Source: Eunapius fragilis | Taxonomy: Eukaryota; Porifera; Demospongiae; Spongillida; Spongillidae | NCBI GenBank assembly: GCA_963681505.1 | Contig: OY811986.1 | Coordinates: forward strand, 4,710,423 to 4,774,422 | DNA: 64,000 nt | Reading direction: 5' to 3' | Shown here: positions 12,335-22,567 of the stretch, piece by piece | How the letters are laid out: each line of letters opens with the position of its first letter | Position numbering within the stretch: the first letter of the stretch is position 1 | Position numbers and translations under genes: made by a program | The notes under the pieces: generated by a model | The model's input: only the letters and a program-made list of their open reading frames with translations | What the model was told of the DNA's origin: nothing | Databases searched by the model: none

Positions 12335-12842
12335 CACCCCACCCTTCCCTCTCTGGAATGCTCTCCCAACTGTCACAGTAGCAGCTGCTGCCTGGAGGGG
12401 GGTCACCTGCCCAACAACAGCAACAGCCTTCCCCACAGCTTGGGCCAAACCAGAACCCTCCTCACCTCCAGGTCATGCCTGCAATGCCTTCCCCTCAGGG
12501 GGCAGGACCAGGGGGCCACCCCCTCCAGGTTACCCTGCTGATGCCACCTATGCAGCAAACAAAAAGCCCTCCTCCCCAGGGCATGTTGCCATTGCAGAAA
12601 ATGGTAACCTCTCCTCCTCATGGTAGGTGTTGGTAAATTAACCTTAACTTGTATACTCCATTTTTGTGGGCTTGTGCCACGTTTGGTTGCTATGACCCTT
12701 CCACATGCACTGGGTCTTCTACCCGGCATGCCTTCCCCCGGGGGAATCCCCATGCCCCCGCACTAGATGTCCCCCCTCCACCCTTTGGCTGGGGGGTCAA
12801 ATGGCTCAGCCTCTTCTGAGGCTGCCCCCTCCTCTGAATAAT
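12332..12842 (+). pseudogene. Pro/Gln-rich gene fragment (duplicate of exons 4-5)
   Basis: Matches 57405-57924. The exon-4 start is altered (the CACAG acceptor and the first codons are replaced by CA repeat), the Gln run is disrupted, and a one-base deletion just after the stop separates it from the other copy. No exons 1-3 lie upstream; the minisatellite is there instead. It is a non-functional duplicate. Confidence 0.7.
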
Positions 12843-13854
12843 GCGCCACTTTGAATGCACAGGTGAGAGAACTGAAAGGGTTAAACCATTGTTGCATGCT
12901 TTGCTCTTCTAAGGGTACACTTCTCAGACATTAAGTATTAATCAAGTAGGGGCTAGGCTACTACTATTAGCATTAGATGGTAGGAAGAAGAAGTGGGAAT
13001 GGAATGAAGTTTTTTTTTAAGGGATGAAATCATACGTTTGAAACAAAAGATAGGGATGATGGAATGTATGTTACAGGTGGAAATGCAGGGGCAATGGCTG
13101 ACCAAGCAGAGAAATAGAAGTCAGAAAAATTCCCGATACATCACATGTTTATTGCTAACTTTTTTATGTTTGGTTCATGTCTAATGTCTGTCAGATCAAA
13201 AGTGATTCTGACAATTGTGTGGTTGCATAAGTGTAGCAGGTCATGACAACAGCATTGGAAGAGAAGACAATCCTGGCAGACATACTCATTGATAAGGGTG
13301 AAAGGGTTGTAGGTATAGTCTAGGAACAGGATATTTAAACTTGTTAACTTGTGTACAGTGTGTGTGTGTGTGTGTGTAGTCAGACAAATTCCCGATACAT
13401 CACATGTTTATTGCTGCTCAAGAATGACTTTTTTTATGTTCGGTTCATGTCCAATGTCTGTCAAATCAAAAGTGATTTTGACAATTGCGTGGTTGTATAA
13501 GTGTAGCGGATCATGACAACAGCACTGGAAGAGAAGACAATCCTGGCAGACATACTCATTGATAAGAGTGAAAGGGTTGTAGGTATAGTCTAGGAACGGG
13601 ATATATAAACTTGTAAACTTGTGTACAGTTGTGTGTAGTCGTTGCCAATAAAAGTTTTGTCCTCAATGCATCACAATAATTATAGCCTGGCCAACCATAA
13701 TTTCAGCAATACAATTCTAAATGTGTGTAATGAAATGCACTGCATGCATGACATTTGTAAATGTTTCAAGTGCACTACTGGTTAGGTCAACAAAATAAAG
13801 ATTCTCCTACGTATTATGCGTATACATTAATATATGCATACATACTCTTTGCAG

Positions 13855-14126
13855 ATGTATTTCCTATACAAAGACCCCAAAGGCACATCCATTGATTCAT
13901 CCATAGCTGTTCCAAGTACAAATGTGGCAGTATCCAATGGACATTGTTATAGATTTAGCCTCAATAGTCACTATTCTGGCACATACAAATCAAAAGATTA
14001 AGGAACTCAGATTAGAAAATTCCATGTTGAAGGTACACTTTTATGGCATAATATAAAACTGACCTACTGTATCACTTTAATTCCTTACAGGAAAAGCTTT
14101 CATCCTCAATTGGAATGGTTAATTAA
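13855..14126 (+). pseudogene. Relic of GABA-B-like 3' exons (copy in left duplicate)
   Basis: 13855-14032 starts after TTTGCAG with MYFLYKDPKGTS, matching MYLLYKDPEG of exon 14 in the full receptors. It ends IKELRLENSMLK before GTACAC, matching the ELRSENSMLK coiled coil of copy 2. A frame change lies between. 14091-14126 starts after TTACAG with EKLSSSIGMVN and a stop, matching EKLMSCS of the last exon. No transmembrane exons lie upstream, so only the cytoplasmic tail remains. Confidence 0.65.
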
Positions 14127-14545
14127 TTCGCAGGTTGCACAGGATCCTGGGTCTGAAAACATTCAGTAAAGCCTGTTAGATAATATAATAATCCTTTATG
14201 TAATTACATGGGGAAGCTAGGATTAGCATTAATAAAGTATGCTTTGCAATCTTTTTTCTTTGTAAGAAGGCTCTTACACTAGGCTAACTGTACTGCAGAG
14301 TGCAAAAAGCCTACAGTGTTTTGAATATATCCATTCATTATCTACTGCACATTATGTTTGATGCTGTGCTGTGAATATTTGGAAGGTTTTTAAAGGTGCT
14401 CTGCCTTCTCATTGTCCTGTACTTTTAAAGTTCCATTTTCATTTGGAAATAAATGTTAAAAGCTAGCATCACAATTTTTAATTCTTTGGCATACACACAA
14501 GCATGAGTCCTGCAAGTAGTGGTAACATCCTGTTGCCATATGAAG

Positions 14546-14854
14546 GTTTAATAATAATAATAATAATAATAAAGACTGGCTACCTATTTAGCAATCCATC
14601 TTTCCTGCCCCAAGTCCAGAGTTCTGGCTGACATATATGGCCGCCTAAACATCTGCTTGGTGAGAGCTGTGGCAAGAGCCATCCTGGCAAGAGGCCTTTG
14701 CCCAGTCCATCTCTAGAGTAAATGTATTGTTTTCCTTGTAGCTATAGTGTTAATAGTTAGGTTGTACATGGAGTTTACCTTTTTCAGGTGTATCTTATGT
14801 ATATGTAATAATTTATTATAATTAAAATAAAAATAAAAAATAATAATAATAATA
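14546..14854 (+). pseudogene. RT-element 3' fragment A with (TAA)n tail
   Basis: Begins in a (AAT)n run (14550-14572) and encodes LAIHLSCPKSRVLADIYGRL and NICLVRAVARAILARGL before a stop near 14716. This is the C-terminal end of the same protein as fragments B and C. About 140 bp of 3' untranslated sequence ends in (AAT)n at 14842-14854. Confidence 0.65.
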
Positions 14855-15166
14855 GGATACCCGTAAGCTACTCAGCAATGGCCCCAAATGTCAGGAATTG
14901 CTGTGGACTTGCATTCCCTTAGCGGTGGAGACCTTCTACAACTGGGGTAAGGAGGCTCACCTCACTTTCTCTAGGTTGGCATCCCACCTTGCAATCAGCA
15001 TGTCCTCTCCCAAACCTTCCATCTTGGCAGACATTTACGGCAGGTTGAATATCACTTTGGCTAGATCCATTGCCAGAGCCATCCAGGCAAGGGAGCACCA
15101 GATCTAGTGACTTGACGTTGTTTGTGTGTGTCATTGCAGTAATGTTGCAATAATAATAATACTTAA
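14855..15166 (+). pseudogene. RT-element 3' fragment B with (TAA)n tail
   Basis: Starts directly at the (AAT)n tail of fragment A. Encodes about 80 residues (CIPLAVETFYNWGKEAH, ADIYGRLNITLARSIARAI) to the stop at 15105-15107, then a short 3' end with (AAT)n near 15150-15164. It is longer at its 5' side than A and shorter than C. Confidence 0.65.
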
Positions 15167-15787
15167 TACTGTCCTGCGCCACAACAGCCTGCGTGATGTC
15201 GTTGCCCAATTCTGCCACAGGGCTCACCTGGGTGGTCAACTCGAGGTGGGAGGAGGGACTGAGGCTGATGGTTCCCGAAACCGGCCAGCTGACTACCTGG
15301 TGCCCAATTGGTCCACAGGCAAACCAGCTGCTTTCGACATCACAGTGACCTCTCCGCTTAACCCTATTTCTTTGCCCGAAGCGAAGGTCACTGGTGGTTC
15401 TGCAGCTCGGATGGCCGAGATGCGCAAATACATCTCCAACAACCCCAAGTGCAGGGCCTTGGGGTGGGTTTGCATTCCACTGGCCATCGAGACCTATGGG
15501 TGCTGGGGAACAGAAGCCAGGGACTCCGTCTCTCGTGTAGCAGCTCGGCTGGCCTTACAGCTACATTGCAGCAAGTCCAAAGCCTTGGTCAGCATTTACC
15601 AACGGCTGAACCTCACTTTGGTTCGATGCGTAGCCAGGGCCTTACTTTCCCGTGTCGGCACCCAGACCCCAGAGGGTTAAAAACTTTAGTTTAGGACTCC
15701 CTCGTGATTTCATTTTGTTCATGTTATTGATATGTGCTACTGTTTAATGTTGTAATGTTATGTTTAAATAATAATAATAATAATAAT
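15167..15787 (+). pseudogene. RT-element 3' fragment C with (TAA)n tail
   Basis: Encodes the element's C-terminal domain: LRHNSLRDVVAQFCHRAHL, then RPADYLVPNWSTGKPAAF, DITVTSPL, CIPLAIETYGCWGTEA and IYQRLNLTLVRCVARALL, ending near 15680. The D-x-D-x-TVTSP segment recalls PD-(D/E)xK-like nuclease cores, but that is only a suggestion. The 3' end is (AAT)n at 15764-15787. It is 5'-truncated and lacks the RT. Confidence 0.65.
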
Positions 15788-16905
15788 ATTGGAGCCAGGT
15801 TGTGCCAATCTGTTGTACCATGCTTGGTATTTGGATGATGGTGTTGTGGCAGGCTCGAGCACTGAGGTTTTTAGAGTGCTGGCTATTTTAGAAGAAAGAG
15901 GTCACTCTTTGGGACTACATGTCAACATTAATAAATGTGAAGTTTTTTGTCACAGCGACCTAAGTCACTTCCCCCCATCAATGAAGCAATCCCACCAGCC
16001 AAACATTGAAATCTTGGGGATCCCCATTGGTGACCTAGATTTTTGTACCACCTTTATTGCTCATAAGCATGGTTTGGCTAAACAACTCATGCTACAGATA
16101 GAAGAAGTTGGAGCACTTGATCCTCAAGTAGCTTTAATGCTACTTCGCACTTGTAGTGGCTTTTGCAAACTATCTCATCTGGCTCGCACTACTCCACCCT
16201 CGCTCTCCGTCAAAGCTCTGGAGCTTTTCGACCAGGATGTTAGATGTTGTCTGTCTCAGAGTACTTCGGTAGACTTGACTGATGTATCATGGAATCAGGC
16301 CCAGCTAAGTTTGAGTAGAGGTGGTTTGGGTATGCACTCTCTCATGCTTCATGCTCCAGCTGCTTACATTGCCTCCGTTTGTTCATCCGGCTATGGCCTC
16401 CAGTCTCTTACCCACCTCACCCATGCTGTGGAGATGTTCAATGTATGTGTAGCACCAGCTGATAAGATTTCGTTGGACTCTCTCGCATCTTCCAATATAA
16501 ATCAAAAGATCCTGTCATCCAAACTGGATGATTATCAACTTCAGGGCATATTTAACAGGTCCTCAGTCGCTGATAGGGCTCGCCTATTATCCATCTCTGC
16601 CCCTCATTCCTCTGCTTGGCTTTCGGTTGTGCCATCAGAAGGCCTTGGGCTCCTATTCGAACCAAACCAATACAATGTAGCCCTTAAATGGTGGCTAGGT
16701 TTAGACACATCATGTGGCTCTAGTTGTGCATTCTGCCCAGATTCTATCCTGGATCCTCTAGGCCACCATGCGTCCACGTGCAAACGAGGGGGAGACGCAG
16801 TTCATCGCCATAACCTGCTGCGAGATGTGTTTGCAGATTCCTGCCGCCTGGCTCACCTTCCTGTCAAGCTCGAAGTAGGTAATAGTTTAACTCCAGACCA
16901 AGCAT
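15788..16905 (+). pseudogene. RT-element fragment D: reverse transcriptase and zinc knuckle
   Basis: Open frame starting directly at the (AAT)n tail of C. It contains the RT catalytic box YLDDGVV, downstream thumb-like sequence, and a Cys/His cluster CAFCPDSILDPLGHHASTC followed by HNLLRDVFADSCRLAHL, which overlaps the start of C. It breaks off at about 16905, where sequence of another gene begins, so the C-terminal domain is missing. The upstream RT fingers are also missing. Confidence 0.7.
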
Positions 16906-16911
16906 GTATCT

Positions 16912-18773
16912 TTCCAGGAGCCAAAATAAATTGCTTACATGAAGAAGACATTGAAGAAGTCATATGGGAACAAAAACCATCTTTGAATGTAGTAGATCCA
17001 AAGGATGATTCACACCCTCAAGGCAGAGATCAGAACTCAATACAATCAAGCCCAACAGAAGGACGAAAAGATTGTGATTCTCCAAAATTTGACGAGAATC
17101 TGAAGCCAATTGTACAAAGTGAACCAAATTCTGAAAGTAGTCAGCTAAGGTTGAGTGAAAGTACTGAAGACGTCAATCTGGACAAGCCATCTTTGAGTAT
17201 AGTCTATCCAAAGAATAATTCACATGAAGGCACAAATCAGAACTCAATACAATCAAGACCTACATCAATACAATCAAGACCTACATCAACACAATCAAGA
17301 CCTATACATCAATATTACAATCAAGACCTACATCAATACAATCAAGACCTACATCAATACAATCAAGACCTCCATCAATACAATCAAGTCCTACAGAAGT
17401 ACCAACAGATTGTGATGGCCAGAGTCTCCAAAAGTTGAGAAGAAGCTGAAGCCTTACTAAATTCTGAAAGTAATCAGCTAAGGTTGAGTGAAAGTACTGA
17501 AGTTGATCATAAGGTGCTGGGGTTGGAAGTCACTGAGTCATTGTTGGATGGAAGACATATTAACGCCATCAAAGAAAAAGCTTTAAAGAGAACCAAAAGT
17601 GCAGCCATCCAATGTCCAATTATTACAACGAAAAGAAAGGAGTCAATGTCTGGCAGTACAATGTGGGACAAAGAGTAACTTTGAGTGTTCCAAAAGCAGA
17701 CCGCACAGCTACTGATTTTCCACGCATCCTTGTATTGTGTCAGAAGTTCATGGTGAGAAGGTAAAATCATACTCTCTAGCAACTAGCTATGGGGCATTGA
17801 AGGGAAGATATTGTGGAGGAGATTTGCAGCCATACAGTGGTATAGTTGAATCGGGTAGCTTGTCGGTGGTTCTTTCGCTTCGTGAGGTTGCACGAAATAT
17901 AATCCCGAAAACAGATTCCTTGAGTCTAACTGCAAATGCAAAGGTGGCTGTAAAAATAACCACTGCTCTTGCAAAGGCAATGGAATTGATTGCTCAACGC
18001 ACTGCCATCCAGCTTCAACTTGTACAAATCACCAAATTTGCCTCAAAGGAATAGGAGGTCAAACCGTACAGCCTTTTCTCAATGTTAGTGATAGAAAAAT
18101 ACTAGATTCAAATGATTGGCTGAATGACACACATCTCAATGTTGCAAGCCAACTGCTATAGGCTACTTTCCCAACCATTGGAGGCCTTCAGAATCCAGTA
18201 TTGCAACAAAACCTATCATGGGCTATACCATCAGGTGAATTTGTGCAGTTTCTACATGTAAATGGAAATCACTGGGTGGCTATTTCGCAACCTAGGACAA
18301 GAACATCCTAGATCATCCATCTCCATTTATGATTCAATGCAAAATAAACCTGATGAAAGCACCATTTTCCTTGTGACCAGATTTCTTCACAGTACGGAGA
18401 ACCACATTTGCATCAAAGTGATGCATGTTGAAAAACAAACAAATTCACACGATTGTGGCGTTTTGCCGTTGCATTTGCAACGTCACAGGTGTATGGACAA
18501 GATCCTACTCAACTATCATACAATGAACTATGAAAGCACACTGCAGGTTGTGTTGATGCTAAGAGCCTTACATCTTTTCCTTCTACAGTGGTATACAGAC
18601 AACCACAGATACTCTACGAAGTCAATGTTCCTGTCTATTGCAAATGCCGATCCCCAGATGATGGAGAATTGAAGGCACAATGTACGAATGCAAAGGCTTG
18701 TTTCACTACTCTTGTATTGATACCCATTCAATAGATACGTTATGGATTTGTGAATCATGCATCTCCAATTAAA
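16912..18773 (+). pseudogene. Integrase-type transposon gene, 3' half: CXC, Ulp1-like and PHD-like domains
   Basis: Several frames must be combined. 17650-17900: VWQYNVGQRVTLSVPKADR, GALKGRYCGGDLQPYSG and VLSLREVARNII, like the region after the integrase in KRBA2/Ginger-type transposase genes (known family; my assignment). 17931-18050: Cys-rich CKCKGGCKNNHCSCKGNGID followed by CSTHCHPASTC, a tesmin/CXC-like cluster. 18090-18470: Ulp1-like protease landmarks NDWLNDTHLN, GNHWVAIS (His), IYDSM (Asp) and NSHDCG (Cys). 18640-18765: MYECKGLFHYSC and LWICESC, PHD-like. Frame changes and stops occur near 17750, 18160 and 18475. No catalytic integrase core lies upstream; RT fragment D has replaced it. 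Confidence 0.55.
17240..17400 (+). repeat. 21-bp tandem repeat in a coding frame
   Basis: Units of TACAATCAAGACCTACATCA plus one base, about seven copies with small variants, reading as a QYNQDLH heptapeptide in one frame. It lies within the pseudogene, in a Ser/Gln-rich stretch. Confidence 0.85.
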
Positions 18774-18774
18774 C

Positions 18775-18832
18775 ATAATATATATATATATAATTATAAT
18801 TATATATATAATTATATATATATCTCATGTTA
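18775..18832. repeat. AT-rich palindrome
   Basis: Alternating AT with ATAATTATAATTATA symmetry, immediately after the PHD-like end. It may mark the terminus of the pseudogene's element or be a simple repeat. Confidence 0.6.
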
Positions 18833-20178
18833 ATGGACATGCAGAAAAAATGTTTAGTCCGCTGCTGTATTGTGATGTTTTTCACAATTGATCGATTTCT
18901 GCATGACGCCAGTGAGGGTAATCCATAGATTGCGCAAATCAATCGTGCGATCTATCGATAGCTGTACGATCAATATAGATTGCTGCGCAATCCCATCAAT
19001 GGCACTGCACAATCCATCGATAGTGCACTGCTATCAATTGATAGCGCGAATTGATCGATCGCGCACAACAGATACATCTCGATCATGTTACTTATGTTGT
19101 CTGTCTCACACTAAATACAATTTTCTGTCGTTTGAGGAACGAATTAGACAGAAAATATGCTCCCAGCAGAATATGGAGGCGTAGCCTACATGCATGTGTT
19201 GTGCACGCAGTGGACATGTAAGCATGTAGATCGATAAAGATGGTAAGGGGTGTATGTGAATGTGCAGCTGTAGATGTCAGGTGAGGGAGAGCACATGTTC
19301 TGTACAATGAGTCATCAGCTGTGTGTGCGTGCGCATTTGGGCTTAGATATAAGGTTAGGAATGCGTGTTAGAATCACTCTAGGCGTATTATGCACAGCCA
19401 CCGGCACCGCTAACCCCACTTTTTTTCCCCCTATGAGCAAGGAGATGTACGTTTACACGACGTGGGTTCGCAGGTGTGCCACTGAAGAGGCGTGTGAACG
19501 GGAAACTCTTCTATGAAAGCATAAATAAATTATTATTTGAGCAGACCTGAACTCGGTTTTTTCCCCGTTCAAAGGGTTTTTTCCGGAAGGAGGTGTGGGC
19601 CCACTTCCTCTAGATATAGGCAAATTTAATAGTTGGCCCCTCATCATGTGCTGGCAGTATGCTTTGTACAATGTACTTCGTGTACAGAATGTGATCTAGT
19701 GCTGGTGGCTTGCATAACGGACGCTGCACCAATATTGACAGAACGGGAATATATGCATGGCGGAGCATATGGCGTTGGGAGCAGTCGTGGTGCTGGAGCT
19801 GGCATTAATCTGCAACCTGCCTATCTGTCATCAGCTGCCCATCTAGAGCCAGTCCTTACATATAAGGGTGAGGTGTGTACAGGTAAGTTTGTTTTCATTC
19901 CAGCCAAAGGGTATGTGAAGGTAAGGCGCGTTTGCATGCCGTCAATAACTGCTGGGTGGATCAACAGGGGTATAGTTGACATAAACCACCTTCTAATGAG
20001 ATTCCATCACCAACTGAAATCATTAGCGGTGGGTTGTACATGAAGAGATTGCTACAAACACAAACACCTAGCTTAACATCACTATGAATGGGGCATATTT
20101 TCCCAATGTGGGATTGTCGCAATGTGCAAGCCGCTACTGTAGGTGGGTGGGCGGGCGGTGTATTATCATTTAGGAAGC
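18833..20178. other. No gene recognised; ATCGAT-rich stretch
   Basis: 18890-19075 is unusually rich in ATCGAT, GCGCAATC and GATAGC words in both orientations, like a decayed short repeat. An ORF at 19633-20043 (136 codons, plus) has no recognisable motif and is not called. Confidence 0.4.
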
Positions 20179-20240
20179 TAGTCTCGGCCCCAGACCCAAC
20201 GGACGCAGCTGCGGATGGATTACATCACCGCTGCGCGTCA
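20179..20240 (+). repeat. Solo relic TIR related to the gene-capture element
   Basis: TAGTCTCGGCCCCAGACCC, later GGATTACATCACCGCTGCG, is a diverged form of the 103-bp TIR of the adjacent element. No partner end was found. Confidence 0.6.
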
Positions 20241-20521
20241 GTATTCGACCCAGATTCACCATAGTCTCGTACCCAGACCCTCAATCCCACAGCTGCGGGT
20301 GGATTACATCACCGCTACGTGGAAGAGGGTCTGGCGAATAGATCGAACATTTTGGTTCTGACTTTCCTCGATTTCGGAGGACCAATCAGATTGCAGCACG
20401 GTCTGACGTCACGGTCGCAACATTGTAATTGCATTCCATAGCAATAATGAGCAAAGCAGCGATTAGAATGTCGGGGACTAACTTGGGGGAATCGCTAGAC
20501 GCCATTATTATTCGTGCATCC

Positions 20522-21490
20522 CAAAGACTGACTGCAAGATGGAGACAACCACAAGGACAGCAGAGAGCACCTCCCGATAGAAGAAGCTCATGACAAGGGC
20601 CTCCAAACCCACCAGGTGCACTGTCCCCTTCAAAAGCAGCACGCGATTGAGGTCCGCGTTCCGTGCCGCCTGGCAAGGGATGGCAACCAATCGCGTGCTG
20701 CTTTTGAAGAGGACAGTGCACCTGGTGGGTGTGGAGGTGGGTTTGGAGGCCCTTGTCATGAGCTTCTTCTATCGGCACGGAACGCGGACCCACGCACCAC
20801 ACATAGGACCAACAGACGAGAGGCAGCGCGTAGTACCAGTAATACTGGATGGGGGAGGATTGGTACCAAAGAACCATAACAATGGCCACCACTGTGGCTA
20901 CCTGAACTACACCATCTTAGGGCTACAGTGCCCCACCCCTCCACTGTTAGTCCCACCCTCCTACAAGAACGGGGCAACTTCTCCAAGACCCAGCAAAAAG
21001 TTCTTGGGAAAGATTCTTGCCAAGAAGAGCAAGATCTTGGCAGGAGGCCAAGACCTTGCCAGGAGGCTGAGATCTTGCCATATCTTGAGTAAGATCTTGG
21101 CCAAAACTTGGCCGGCATAATCTTGGCAAGTTGGGCAAGATCTTGGGCAGGAATCTTGTCCAAGAACTTTTTGCTGCGGATGGCCACAAGCACACACACC
21201 AGCCAACCCACGAAGCCTGCCGTCACAGCAACTTTGAGGGGCAGCCTGTGGTAGGTGTGGTAGTACCTCTTGCCCTCTTTGTACAGGGTTATGAGGCTGC
21301 GGGACAGGTCCGCGGCCCTCTGGACATGGTGGGCCTTTATTAGAGTATCGATCTCTTGGAAGCTCGGCGGGCAACAGCCCGGGAAAGGGTCTGAAGAGCA
21401 AGGGGAGAGAGCTGTTCTCTGTGTTCTCCGTCTTGACCCTAAGCTGCGCGGTACAAAGACTAGAGTCCTGCGTATGCCTTCCCAATTGTC
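20522..21490 (-). pseudogene. Captured exons resembling GPI ethanolamine phosphate transferase 1
   Basis: PIGN adds phosphoethanolamine to the first mannose of the GPI anchor in the ER; its C-terminal half is multi-pass. Read on the minus strand: about 21430-21340 VKTENTENSSLPLLFRPF; 21340-21180 EIDTLIKAHHVQRAADLSRS, then YYHTYHRLPLKVAVTAGFVG; after the AGATCTTGG-repeat region, from GTTCAG near 20909, VLWYQSSPIQYYWYYALPLV; then 20690-20525 LVGLEALVMSFFYREVLSAV. These follow the order and membrane-segment character of the PIGN C-terminus. One frame change lies near 21345. The 20590-20680 exon is repeated in inverted orientation at 20680-20785. Only part of the gene is present, so it is not functional as PIGN. 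Family assignment is from memory of conserved patterns. Confidence 0.55.
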
Positions 21491-21493
21491 GTC

Positions 21494-22344
21494 CAGGGGC
21501 GGATGCAGGATTTTGGCGAGGGGGGGGTCCGATATGAATATTTGATGAGGGGGAGGGGCGCGCGAAGCGCGCGAAAAATTTTTTGGTGCGCATTCCAATT
21601 TTCCCACAGATTGTACATTTAAGGGGGCCGGGGATTGGAAACTAAGGCAATCAACACCAATAAATGAGTGACACTCCGTTACATTCTGCCGGGTTTCCAG
21701 GCTATTGTAGTCTTATGGATTTAAATGGCTGTGTTGTTACATGCATGCGGTTTCCTTTGCTATTTGAACCACTTAAAATTTACCGAAAAATTGTTTTGTA
21801 CACATTCCACAGATTGTACATTTAGGGGGATTAGAAACGGAAACAATCATAACCAATAAATGCGTGCCACTCCGTTACGTTCTGATTTCCAGGCTATTGT
21901 GGTTTTGCGGATTTATACGGCTAGTGTGTTTCGTCGCAGATTTGCATTGTACGTTACATGCGCCGGCTTAGTTTCTTTGTTAAAATTTATAATTTAAAAT
22001 TTAAAATTGCAATGGTCTTGCAGCAAAATTGATGGGTACTAATAATAGAGCACGAATCAAAATAACTGCGGAAAGAAACGACCGTGGGTTAGCATTTTGG
22101 AATACATTTATCTTACGTATAAATACCAGCCTACTACGTATCTCGCATTTTACAGAACTAAAATATAGTACTAACCAATGAATAAGCAATAAGATAAGCT
22201 ATTTAGCAACTTCACGAAGTGCACTCCTTAGAAATGTATATCTCACGTGCGACACGTCAAATGCTAATTATATTCATATTCAGGTTCGAGGGGGGGGTCC
22301 AGACACCCTGGACCCCCCCCCCCCCCCCCCTGGATCCGCCACTG
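21494..22344. mobile_element. hAT-like non-autonomous element nested in the capture element
   Basis: Starts CAGGGGCGGATGCAGGATTT and ends CCTGGATCCGCCACTG, the CAGTGGCGGATCCAGG terminal type of hAT elements. Long G/C runs follow each end (GAGGGGGGGGTCC). Flanks share GTCGTC. No transposase is seen; the inside is AT-rich with GATTGTACATTTA repeated at 21608 and 21812. Confidence 0.6.
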
Positions 22345-22567
22345 AGTCGTCTTTGCGAGCAGTCCGACACAGACACCGAACAGACTTTGCAGTGATTCAT
22401 TCCGCACTTAATTACACGATGACGACACTTATGACGACACAATAACTGCATAAACATTCAAAACAAGTCAGAACCAAAATGTTCGATCTATTCGCCAGAC
22501 CCTCTTCCACGTAGCGGTGATGTAATCCACCCGCAGCTGTGGGATTGAGGGTCTGGGTACGAGACTA

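Larger units (their letters stand above)
12080..14545. other. Segmental duplicate of 57.1-59.35 kb
   Basis: From the TG/GGT-rich stretch at 12080 to CATATGAAGGTTT at about 14545 the sequence follows 57.1-59.35 kb in the same orientation with scattered substitutions and small indels. It carries a fragment of the Pro/Gln-rich gene and relic GABA-B 3' exons. Similarity stops at 14546, where a (TAA)n-tailed retroelement begins in this copy only. An internal stretch of about 260 bp is doubled here (13117-13330 and 13378-13600) but single at 58200-58420. Confidence 0.8.
20262..22567. mobile_element. 2.3-kb TIR element with captured PIGN-like exons
   Basis: Ends are perfect inverted repeats of 103 bp (TAGTCTCGTACCCAGACCCT and onward to TTCTGACTT). 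The 9-bp sequence GATTCACCA flanks it directly at 20253-20261 and 22568-22576: a target-site duplication inside the RT of gypsy element 2, whose frame continues across. No transposase is seen. The inside carries host-like exons on the minus strand, an inverted duplicate of one exon, a run of AGATCTTGGCAAG-type repeats (20995-21165) and an inserted hAT-like element (21494-22344). A 9-bp TSD with long TIRs and gene capture resembles Mutator/Pack-MULE elements. Confidence 0.85.

Noticed and set aside
12110-12626. ORFs of 100-165 codons spanning the CA repeat (also at 57172-57709)
   Set aside because: His/Thr or Cys/Val runs come from (CA)n; the real coding frame at 57390-57705 starts after the CACAG acceptor.
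19633-20043. 136-codon ORF on the plus strand
   Set aside because: No motif, splice context or duplicate support; it lies among element debris.
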